Shown here piece after piece: positions 24,186 through 30,314 of a stretch of DNA of 31,071 nucleotides. The notes beneath the pieces are model-generated. The model worked only from the letters and a program-made list of their open reading frames with translations, was not told the origin of the DNA and did not search any database. Both the position numbers and the translations under genes were made by a program. Source of the stretch: an uncultured Collinsella sp. (GTDB lineage Bacteria; Actinomycetota; Coriobacteriia; Coriobacteriales; Coriobacteriaceae); assembly GCA_900543615.1 (NCBI GenBank), contig UQSC01000011.1, forward strand, positions 1-31,071, in the 5' to 3' direction. Each line of letters opens with the position of its first letter. Positions within the stretch are counted from its first letter, which is position 1.

Positions 24186-24797
24186 ATGAACTACGCCAAA
24201 CGCGTTATCCCGATGTCCGATTCGTCGGTCAGCATTAAGCCTGAGGATATTCAGCCCACTGTGCTGCCCGATGCATTTATTCAGTCCGATATCGTGCGCA
24301 AACTCAATACGTTGAGTCTGCCGCGCTATGACCAGTTGCCCAATGTGACGCTCTACCGCGACCAGGTCATTGAGTATGTTGCGCTGTGGATGGAGCCGCT
24401 GTCCATTTGCGTTGAGCAGCCTGTCATTACGCCATCGATGATTAATAACTACGTGAAGGTCGGCCTGGTGCCTGCTCCGGTCAAAAAGCAATATGGCCGC
24501 GAGCAGATTGCCCGCCTGATCGCTATCTGCATCTTTAAACAGGTGCTACCTATTGCTGCTGTGCAGGCACTCTTTAACATTCAGCGTTTGAGCTACGATG
24601 CCCCGACGGCCTTCGATTATGTGGTCGATCAGCTCGAGGCATCGATTCGTTCGGCGTTTTCCGTCGAGCAGACGCCGGTTCCCGATACGGCGCATCAGGT
24701 AACGCGTGAGTCGCTGCTTGTGCGCAGCGCGGTATCGTCCTTCGTTTCGAAGGCGTACCTGATGAGCTATCTCAAGTTCAACGGGTTTAATAGCTAG
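24186..24797 (+). CDS. DUF1836 family putative regulator
   Basis: The 203-aa protein carries a DUF1836 domain; the sequence LPRYDQLPNVTLYRDQVIEY at 46-65 is typical of the family. A winged-HTH-like part resembling MerR proteins is at about 81-111 (ITPSMINNYVKVGLVP, then YGREQIARL). Family members, such as Bacillus YkrK, are thought to be transcriptional regulators; ligand and targets here are unknown. The ATG at 24186 follows GGAGGA (24176-24181). Its upstream region contains a 28-bp dyad that also occurs before the convergent degV gene, suggesting it controls both. A terminator at 24810 follows. Confidence 0.85.
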   Translation: MNYAKRVIPMSDSSVSIKPEDIQPTVLPDAFIQSDIVRKLNTLSLPRYDQLPNVTLYRDQVIEYVALWMEPLSICVEQPVITPSMINNYVKVGLVPAPVKKQYGREQIARLIAICIFKQVLPIAAVQALFNIQRLSYDAPTAFDYVVDQLEASIRSAFSVEQTPVPDTAHQVTRESLLVRSAVSSFVSKAYLMSYLKFNGFNS

Positions 24798-24809
24798 TCG
24801 ACGTATAAA

Positions 24810-24858
24810 ACGGGCGGGATAAAGAGGCATCTGTCGCTTTATCCCGCCCGTATTTTTG
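24810..24858. terminator. Bidirectional terminator between the DUF1836 and DegV genes
   Basis: A perfect 15-bp stem (24810-24824 with 24837-24851) has a 12-nt loop. ATTTTTG follows on the plus strand, and on the minus strand the stem is followed by TTTTATAC. It lies between convergent genes and can serve both. Confidence 0.88.
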
Positions 24859-24870
24859 CTTGGTTGGACT

Positions 24871-25737
24871 TTATTTGCCCGAAGCTACGCCCATGCCATA
24901 GCCGATGATGAGGCCGTGCATCTCGGCGTAATAGGAATCCAGGCCATTGCAGGGCATAATGATGGTCTTGGAGTCGGGCCAATGCTCAATAATGCGATTG
25001 GCCAGCGCCTGGGCGCTCGATACGTTTTCCACATGGTCGATGACGACCTCACCGCCCGTAAAGCCCTCGGCTTCCATGGTGTCGATGATCTTGTTGAGCA
25101 TCTTCTTTTCGCCACGCGTGTGCCCGACGAGTTCGATTTTACCGGCCTCACTCGCCGTGCCCAAAATGCGGATATTGAGCTTGTTGGCAATGACGCCGGC
25201 TGCCTTAGGGATACGTCCGGCTTTGGCGAGGTTTTCGTAATTGCACAAACTGAAGAGGATTTTGCTGTTCTGTTCAAGACTATCGAAGTATGCGCAAGCA
25301 TCCTCGAATGAGACATCCGGGTTGCTTGCAAGATAGCGGTCGAACAGCAGGAAAATGAGGTCCATTTTGCCGCCAGCTGCGCGTGAATTGACTAGATGAA
25401 TCTGTCGGTCCGGTTCCTCGGCAAGAACCATATCGCGAGCCGTGGCTGCCGCGTTGTAGCTGCCCGACACGCCCTCAGAGATCGGCATGCAGATGGTCTT
25501 GTCTGCCAATTTGAAGAGCTCGGCCCACTCTCCTACGCTGGGACAAGCGCTCGAAGAAGCGTTCGTCTCCGCCTGAACAGCGCAGTTGAGCTCATGAACA
25601 TCGAGCGAAAGGTCATCGATGAATTCACGCTCCCCCACTCGAATTTTGAGGGGCGCAAATGCAAAGGTGGTATGGGGCGCGGTCGGTTGCCAATCACGGA
25701 GGTTGCAGCTTGAATCGGTGATAAGTGCCCAGCTCAT
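24871..25737 (-). CDS. DegV family protein
   Basis: DegV proteins bind fatty acids and related lipids; some act as FakB, presenting fatty acids to the FakA kinase for phosphorylation. The family hallmarks are present: TDSSCNL at 7-13, SACPS at 63-67, SEGVSGSYNAA near 86-96, and a C-terminal domain with HVENVSSAQALANRI. Length is 288 aa. The ATG at 25737 follows an AAAGGA site. A TATAAT at 25772-25767 has no good -35, and a 28-bp dyad shared with the DUF1836 gene lies upstream, suggesting regulated expression. No FakA gene is visible nearby, so whether it feeds that pathway is unknown. Confidence 0.92.
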   Translation of the reverse strand: MSWALITDSSCNLRDWQPTAPHTTFAFAPLKIRVGEREFIDDLSLDVHELNCAVQAETNASSSACPSVGEWAELFKLADKTICMPISEGVSGSYNAAATARDMVLAEEPDRQIHLVNSRAAGGKMDLIFLLFDRYLASNPDVSFEDACAYFDSLEQNSKILFSLCNYENLAKAGRIPKAAGVIANKLNIRILGTASEAGKIELVGHTRGEKKMLNKIIDTMEAEGFTGGEVVIDHVENVSSAQALANRIIEHWPDSKTIIMPCNGLDSYYAEMHGLIIGYGMGVASGK

Positions 25738-25766
25738 AGAGGGTCCTTTCTAATTGTTCATCAACA

Positions 25767-25772
25767 ATTATA
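25767..25772 (-). promoter_or_regulatory. -10 element of the DegV gene
   Basis: TATAAT on the minus strand, 30 bp before the start codon. No -35 consensus is found at 16-18 bp; the sequence there is GTCCAT, which suggests dependence on an upstream-bound factor. Confidence 0.55.
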
Positions 25773-25790
25773 GCCTTCTTGCAAACCGAA

Positions 25791-25829
25791 TGGACGGCTA
25801 TCTAGTTTTGAATACTAGATAGCCGTCTA
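25791..25829 (-). promoter_or_regulatory. Shared element / dyad upstream of the DegV gene
   Basis: A 14-bp perfect inverted repeat (25793-25806 with 25814-25827, 7-nt loop) contains, on the minus strand at 25823-25796, the 28-bp element found before the DUF1836 gene. No T-tract follows on either strand, which argues against a terminator. Its centre is about 50 bp before the predicted DegV transcript start, a position suiting an activator or repressor. Confidence 0.6.
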
Positions 25830-25840
25830 AGATGAGAGAG

Positions 25841-25881
25841 AAAAAAAGAATGGACCTCGCGACTTAAAGCCATGAGGTCCA
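25841..25881 (-). terminator. Terminator of the pgsA-like to NlpC operon
   Basis: On the minus strand, TGGACCTC (25881-25874) pairs with GAGGTCCA (25858-25851) and is followed by TTCTTTTTTT. It begins 25 nt after the NlpC/P60 gene stop. Confidence 0.88.
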
Positions 25882-25905
25882 CATCCACACGCTGTGTAAG
25901 ATGAC

Positions 25906-27033
25906 TTAGTAGCGTACGAAGATGTAGTTATTGTTCATGCCGGCGGCAACGGAGCTGATGATAACACCCGTGTTGTAGTCGGAAGCATGAATCATCTGAC
26001 CACCACCGATGTAAATGCCGGTGTGGTATGAGTTGACCACAACGTCACCGGGTTGCGGATCGGACACACGCGTCCAGCCCATAAAGGTGCCCGTGGTGCC
26101 CAGGCGGCAATAGCGACCAGTGAGGCAATAGCTAACAAAACCAGAGCAATCGAAGCTGTTCGGGCCAATTCCGCCCCAGGAATAGGCGCAACCAAGCTTG
26201 CTGTATGCACGCGAGACAACAGAACCGCCATCGACGGACTGGCTCGGAGCGGAAGGCGTCGGAGCCGGAGCAGGCGTGGAGGGCTGTGGCGTCGGAGCAG
26301 GTGCCGGCGTAGGAGCCGGAGTGTTGCCGCCCTGGTTGTTGTTATTGCTGGTCTGGCCACCGTTGTTGGTGTTCTCGGTCGTACCGGCAGTCTCGTTGCT
26401 CACCGTGGCCTTCTCGGCGGTGCTGGCGTTGATGCCGGCCTGCAGCGCGGCGTTGGCCTCGGCCTCGGCAGCAAGCTCGGCCTGCAGCTGTGAATCCAGG
26501 GAGTTCACGACATTCTGGGCCTCAGCCTGCTGGGCGTTGAGCTCGTCGACCTTCTTCTGCGTCGCGGCGACGTTCTTCTCCTGTTCGGTCTGCTTATCGG
26601 TGAGCTGCTGCTTAAGGTCCTTGACCTCCTGAATGGTCTGGGCCTGCTTGTCGGACACCTTACCGTAGTAGAAGAGACGGTTGAGCATGTCGCCCAGATC
26701 GTCGACGCCCGTCAGAACCTGAAGAAGGCTCAGACCGCCGGTCTTGTACTCACCGGCAACGTAGTTGGAAAGCTTTGCCTGACCTTCGGCAATCTCTTGC
26801 TGCTTTTGAGTGATCTCGCCTGCAGTCTGATCAAGCTCCTGCGTCTGTGCGGAGAGTTCTTCATGAATTTGCTGGGTTTGGGTGCCAATCTGCTCGAGCT
26901 TCGTACGAGCGGCGGCAAGGTCGGATGCGGTATCGGCGTAGGCAGGAGCCGCGAGGCCCAGGCCCAAAACACAAGCGAGGGTTGCCGTAGCAGCGCAGCG
27001 TGCCATGTTTCTGTGCGTATTTGCTGTGCGCAT
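25906..27033 (-). CDS. Secreted NlpC/P60 peptidoglycan hydrolase
   Basis: The protein (375 aa) has a signal peptide (1-33, cleavage likely after AYA) and a long coiled coil (about 35-200), which in related hydrolases controls activity by docking with FtsX-type or other partners. An Asn/Gln- then Pro/Ala/Thr-rich linker (about 215-270) follows, then a C-terminal NlpC/P60 domain. Catalytic residues visible are C296 (DCSG), H337 (YHTG) and H349 (MIHA). It likely cuts D-Glu-DAP-type peptide bonds during cell separation. It resembles RipC/CwlO-type enzymes. It lies 32 nt after apt and is the last gene of the operon. The ATG at 27033 has an AAAGGAAG site. Confidence 0.92.
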   Translation of the reverse strand: MRTANTHRNMARCAATATLACVLGLGLAAPAYADTASDLAAARTKLEQIGTQTQQIHEELSAQTQELDQTAGEITQKQQEIAEGQAKLSNYVAGEYKTGGLSLLQVLTGVDDLGDMLNRLFYYGKVSDKQAQTIQEVKDLKQQLTDKQTEQEKNVAATQKKVDELNAQQAEAQNVVNSLDSQLQAELAAEAEANAALQAGINASTAEKATVSNETAGTTENTNNGGQTSNNNNQGGNTPAPTPAPAPTPQPSTPAPAPTPSAPSQSVDGGSVVSRAYSKLGCAYSWGGIGPNSFDCSGFVSYCLTGRYCRLGTTGTFMGWTRVSDPQPGDVVVNSYHTGIYIGGGQMIHASDYNTGVIISSVAAGMNNNYIFVRY

Positions 27034-27065
27034 GTAGCTTCCTTTCCGGTATCTAAGGGTAGCGG

Positions 27066-27596
27066 CTAGTCAACCGTTACCAGGCTAAAGAGCTCAACGT
27101 CCTCGTTAGAAGGAGTGAGCTTCTTGCGCGGGTTGAGAAACGCAAGCTCAAGGATACAACCGTAGCCCACAAGCTTTGCGCCCATATCTCGCACCAGTTT
27201 ACCTGTTGCCTCGACAGTTCCGCCCGTCGCGACCAAGTCGTCCAGAATCAACACGGTATCTTTAGAGCTGATGGCATCGGCATGGATCTCGATAGAGTCG
27301 GTGCCATATTCGAGCTCGTAGCTCTCGCTCACCGTCTTGCGCGGCAGTTTGCCCGGCTTACGTGCGGGAACAAAGCCGGCGCCCAGGGCGACGGCCACGG
27401 GCACACCGACCATAAAGCCGCGGGCCTCGGGCCCTACGACCTTGGTGATACCCATGCCAGCAAAATGCTCGGCCAGGGCATCCACCATGGCCTTCAGGGC
27501 CTCGGGATTTCCAAAGAGCGGCGTGATGTCCTTAAAGACGACTCCGGGCTCGGGATAGTCGGGGATATCGACGATATGAGATTCGAAGTCGTACAT
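27066..27596 (-). CDS. apt: Adenine phosphoribosyltransferase
   Basis: Apt converts adenine and PRPP to AMP in purine salvage. The PRPP-binding loop VLILDDLVATGGT is at 115-127, and the N-terminal part (IPDYPEPGVVFKDITPLF) is typical of the family. At 176 aa it is complete. An in-frame ATG at 27611 exists, but the AAAGG within its first codons is correctly spaced as the ribosome site for 27596, so the shorter form is preferred. It lies 36 nt after the MerR gene in the same operon. Confidence 0.95.
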   Translation of the reverse strand: MYDFESHIVDIPDYPEPGVVFKDITPLFGNPEALKAMVDALAEHFAGMGITKVVGPEARGFMVGVPVAVALGAGFVPARKPGKLPRKTVSESYELEYGTDSIEIHADAISSKDTVLILDDLVATGGTVEATGKLVRDMGAKLVGYGCILELAFLNPRKKLTPSNEDVELFSLVTVD

Positions 27597-27632
27597 GGCG
27601 TGACCTTTCATGGATTGCCGGGTGAACGGCGG

Positions 27633-28517
27633 TTATTTGCCCGTGTTAGCAGACGAGCTATGCGAGGGGACGACGACCTTGGACGGCTGCACGAGCGACT
27701 CGTCGTGCGCGGCAACCGCGGGGACGCTTGTCGCATCGCTTTTAGCCTTGGTGGATTCGGAACGCGCGATCTCCTCATCGAGAGCATCGATGTCAGCGTC
27801 CTCGACCACGGCGTTGAGCGACTCAAAGACGCGGTTCTTAAGGAGCGCGGTGTGCACACCCTCGGTGAGGTCGTGCAGCTTCTTAAAAGCGCGCTCGAGC
27901 TTGGCGTCACGCTCGTCATCAGAGGTATCCATGCCGAGCATGCTCACGAGAACCTGCTCAAACATCGAAGACTCGCGATTTGCCGACGATACGTACTGAC
28001 GCAGGTTGCGCGGCTCAATGTGGAAGCGCGACAGCTCCGAGCAGTAACGGATAATCGGGAAATCTCGGCCATCGACGAGCTCTCGGTTCTGCGGGCTCTT
28101 GATGATGCGGATTAGATCGTTCTCGGCAAGGGAGCGGATAAACGAAATCTCGACGCCGAGCATGTCGGGAATGGTCTCGATGGGATGCAGCTTTTGCTTG
28201 GTTTCCTTGGGCTCCGTCTTAAGCGGAACATCGGACAGAAGACCCACCTCGTAAGCCAGAGTGGAAAGGTCCGTTGCGTTTTCCAAGCGCTGCTTAATGA
28301 CGTTGAGCGGCATATAGCGGGTCTTCTGCAGGTGCAGGATGACCTCGAGACGGTCAACGTCTTCCTTGGAATACTGGCGATACCCCTTAGGCGTACGATG
28401 AGGGGTGATGAGCCCCTCATCTTCTAGAAATCTAATTTTTGAGTTCGATAGATCGGGGTATGCGCCTCGAAGAAGGTTGACGACCTGGCCGATACTCAGA
28501 TAGTTGCGTTCGGCCAT
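27633..28517 (-). CDS. FtsR-like MerR family transcriptional regulator
   Basis: The N-terminal MerR winged HTH (about 6-75) includes SNSKIRFLEDEGLITPHRTPKGYRQYS in pieces, with the RYLE-type helix and wing. A long coiled-coil and effector-like region follow, and a Ser/Ala/Val-rich tail ends the 294-aa protein. Its position directly after an FHA protein matches the actinobacterial garA-Rv1828 pair; the Corynebacterium homologue, FtsR, activates ftsZ transcription. That role is inferred here by synteny and domain, not proven. It starts 3 nt after the FHA gene's stop. Longer than many MerR proteins, it lacks the cysteine pattern of metal sensors. Confidence 0.88.
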   Translation of the reverse strand: MAERNYLSIGQVVNLLRGAYPDLSNSKIRFLEDEGLITPHRTPKGYRQYSKEDVDRLEVILHLQKTRYMPLNVIKQRLENATDLSTLAYEVGLLSDVPLKTEPKETKQKLHPIETIPDMLGVEISFIRSLAENDLIRIIKSPQNRELVDGRDFPIIRYCSELSRFHIEPRNLRQYVSSANRESSMFEQVLVSMLGMDTSDDERDAKLERAFKKLHDLTEGVHTALLKNRVFESLNAVVEDADIDALDEEIARSESTKAKSDATSVPAVAAHDESLVQPSKVVVPSHSSSANTGK

Positions 28518-28520
28518 TAC

Positions 28521-28955
28521 CTACTCACCGGTTTCGATGCGCTCCGGCGTGCTCTCGTGATAGATGAGCGTGAACGTACCGATCTGGACGGAAGAACCGT
28601 CGTGCAGCGGGGCTGCATTGACGATGGCACCGTCGACCCAGGTGCCATTGAGCGAGCCCAAGTCCTCGATGCGAGCGCCGAGGCCCTCACGAATAATGCG
28701 TGCGTGGCTGCGCGAGACGGTCATGTCGTTGAGGAAGATACCGTTCGCGGGATCGCGGCCGATGGTGGTCACGTCGTCCTCGAGCTCAAAGGCAGCTCCG
28801 GTCTGCGGGCCCTTGACGATGGACAGAACCGGAGCGGTGATCCGCACGTTGGCCATGAGGTCGGGAACGGTGACATCGCTCGAAGGAACACGGAAAACGC
28901 AGGTAGCGTCCGCAGTCTTATCGTTCTGAGGTATATTGTTAACCTTGTTGTCCAT
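28521..28955 (-). CDS. GarA/OdhI-like FHA domain protein
   Basis: An FHA domain (about 42-137) binds phosphothreonine peptides; visible key residues are G66-R67, S81-R82-S83-H84 and N103-G104. The N-terminal tail contains ATCVFR at 17-22, comparable to TTSVFR of GarA/OdhI, where the Thr is phosphorylated by PknB/PknG; T18 aligns with it. Those proteins inhibit 2-oxoglutarate dehydrogenase and related enzymes when unphosphorylated. At 144 aa the size matches. The ATG at 28955 follows AGGGG. It is 65 nt downstream of the CDP-alcohol transferase gene and 3 nt before the MerR gene. Confidence 0.9.
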   Translation of the reverse strand: MDNKVNNIPQNDKTADATCVFRVPSSDVTVPDLMANVRITAPVLSIVKGPQTGAAFELEDDVTTIGRDPANGIFLNDMTVSRSHARIIREGLGARIEDLGSLNGTWVDGAIVNAAPLHDGSSVQIGTFTLIYHESTPERIETGE

Positions 28956-29020
28956 GACAACCCCTATCTAACGCGGACGTGCCGCAAAGAATGAACCGTA
29001 CGTAATCATACCCCAATGAA

Positions 29021-29725
29021 TCAGTCTTCGATTTCGGGGTTGAGAAAGTCGGTGTCCTCGTCCTCGGGATGCGCGATGGCCTGTTTAATGGCCGCCCCTC
29101 CCTTAATGGAATAGATGACAGCGGTGAGCATGGAGAAGATCACGCCGCCATACACAAAGAAGATGCCGAGGGGCACCGAGCTGCCGTTGAGGCCCGGGAA
29201 TGCCGTGAACGTGGCAGGCAGCAGATGCCAGCCGTCCACGCCGGGGAACCCAAGCAGCATGAGCGAGAATCCGGTCATGAGCAGCGCTGTGGCAATCTTT
29301 CCGGGGAAGACGACATCGATGGGACGACGGTGATAATGGCGCACGATGAGCGTGCCGATGCCCAGGTAGATATCGCGGCCGATAATGAGCACGCAGACCC
29401 AGATGGGAAGCTCGCCGCGGACTACCAGGCCCAGCACGCCGGTAAACAGCAGCGCACGGTCGCAGATGGGATCCATGACCTTGCCGAGCCACGAGACCGT
29501 TTTGGTCATACGGGCAATCTGACCGTCCATCCAATCGGTGGAAGCCGCGATGGCATAGATGACAATGGCGACGACACGGTTGTTGTCCGTCACAAACAAG
29601 TACAGGAAGACGAGCGTGAGGACCAGGCGCGTAAAGGTGATGAAATTGGAGATCGTAAAGATCTTATTCGACGGGTAATCGGAAGTGCCGATAAGCTCCT
29701 TTTTGATCTTCTTCTTGATGCCCAC
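29021..29725 (-). CDS. CDP-alcohol phosphatidyltransferase (PgsA-like, second copy)
   Basis: The complete family motif is visible (STDWMDGQIARM, then GKVMDPICD), within several transmembrane helices; 234 aa. It is likely a phosphatidylglycerophosphate or related phospholipid synthase, but the substrate alcohol is not settled, since another pgsA lies at 8149. The start is GTG at 29725 with GGGGGAG 5 nt upstream; the open frame back to 29851 is not family-like. The order of this gene followed by FHA and MerR genes resembles the mycobacterial pgsA2-garA-Rv1828 region. The C-terminus has an acidic tail (EDEDTDFLNPEIED). Confidence 0.88.
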   Translation of the reverse strand: MGIKKKIKKELIGTSDYPSNKIFTISNFITFTRLVLTLVFLYLFVTDNNRVVAIVIYAIAASTDWMDGQIARMTKTVSWLGKVMDPICDRALLFTGVLGLVVRGELPIWVCVLIIGRDIYLGIGTLIVRHYHRRPIDVVFPGKIATALLMTGFSLMLLGFPGVDGWHLLPATFTAFPGLNGSSVPLGIFFVYGGVIFSMLTAVIYSIKGGAAIKQAIAHPEDEDTDFLNPEIED

Positions 29726-29761
29726 AGGACTCCCCCGCTGGTAAACGACAAAACTTTCGAT

Positions 29762-29790
29762 ACTATACCCGTTCCTGCGATGTCTATCCA
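29762..29790 (-). promoter_or_regulatory. Promoter of the pgsA-like/FHA/MerR/apt/NlpC operon
   Basis: On the minus strand, a -35-like TGGATA (29790-29785) and a -10 TATAGT (29767-29762) are separated by 17 bp. Transcription would start near 29755, about 30 nt before the GTG start. Confidence 0.55.
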
Positions 29791-29852
29791 GCGCAAGCAT
29801 AGAGAGTCCAGACATATGGAGGGCGCTTTTAGGTGGCGGGGGATTTCGCATT

Positions 29853-29911
29853 CGTGTACATCAACGTCCAAACATGTCGAAAAATGTCGATTTTGGTGGC
29901 TGATGTACACG
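29853..29911. repeat. Inverted repeat between the operon promoter and tRNA fragment
   Basis: CGTGTACATCA (29853-29863) and TGATGTACACG (29901-29911) form a perfect 11-bp dyad. Inside it, CCAAA and TTTGG also pair, and ATGTCGA occurs twice. TTTTGATT follows on the plus strand. No gene is supported here. It may be a terminator for plus-strand transcription or a binding site. Confidence 0.55.
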
Positions 29912-29975
29912 TTTTGATTCGGTGATTACATCGAGCGGGAACATTGTTGCTTTGAGCAAAATAATCATAGTGATT

Positions 29976-30006
29976 AAAAACAAAAAAGGTAAGGCACTAG
30001 GTGCCT
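29976..30006 (-). terminator. Terminator of the tRNA-Pro gene
   Basis: On the minus strand AGGCAC-CTA-GTGCCT is followed by TACCTTTTTTGTTTTT. It lies 14 nt after the CCA end of the tRNA fragment, and presumably once terminated the intact tRNA gene. Confidence 0.8.
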
Positions 30007-30020
30007 GACCTGCAAACTTC

Positions 30021-30065
30021 TGGTCGGGACGACTGGATTCGAACCAGCGACCCCTTGACCCCCAG
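30021..30065 (-). other. Attachment site: 3' fragment of tRNA-Pro(GGG)
   Basis: Read on the minus strand, these 45 nt equal tRNA positions 32-76: anticodon loop CTGGGGG (anticodon GGG), TCAAG stem, GGGTC variable loop, T-arm GCTGG-TTCGAAT-CCAGT, acceptor CGTCCCG, A and CCA. The 5' half (acceptor 5' strand, D-arm, anticodon 5' stem) is missing; the sequence beyond 30065 does not pair. A fragment like this next to an integrase is the typical duplicated end of an element integrated in a tRNA 3' end. The intact tRNA should lie at the other end of the element. Confidence 0.85.
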
Positions 30066-30314
30066 ACCCCTAATTTTGGCTCTACCTGTGTCTTTTTTAT
30101 TATAGCACGCGCAAATAGCGCAAGTAGGCCGTTTTCGCATATGTAAATTATCGCAGGTAAGCACAGGTTTCTACATTTCGTTATTATTCGGCTTACAAAC
30201 TCATGGTGCAGCCGTTGATTCTCTGGTGACTCCGGAGCGCCCAGAATCCACGGCATTTGGGTTTCCGCAGGCAGAATTGCCCATCTGGAATCAAAAAGTG
30301 TTTTGGGGAGAATC
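30066..30314 (+). other. Element end / integrase upstream region, no gene seen
   Basis: The stretch is AT-richer than its surroundings. It has an inverted pair ACCTGTG (30084-30090) and CACAGGT (30162-30168), and a small GCGC-AAATA-GCGC dyad (30109-30121); these could be arm-type integrase or excisionase sites, which is speculation. No confident promoter could be fixed. Confidence 0.4.

Noticed and set aside
25791..25829. Terminator for the NlpC/P60 operon
   Set aside because: There is no T-tract on either strand, a proper terminator already lies at 25841-25881, and the sequence recurs before another gene, which fits an operator better.
29069..29917. 282-aa plus-strand frame opposite the pgsA-like gene
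   Set aside because: Antisense shadow; the minus-strand gene has a complete catalytic motif and a good ribosome site.
30021..30100. Functional tRNA-Pro gene on the minus strand
   Set aside because: Only positions 32-76 are present; no D-arm, 5' acceptor strand or 5' anticodon stem can be found upstream.
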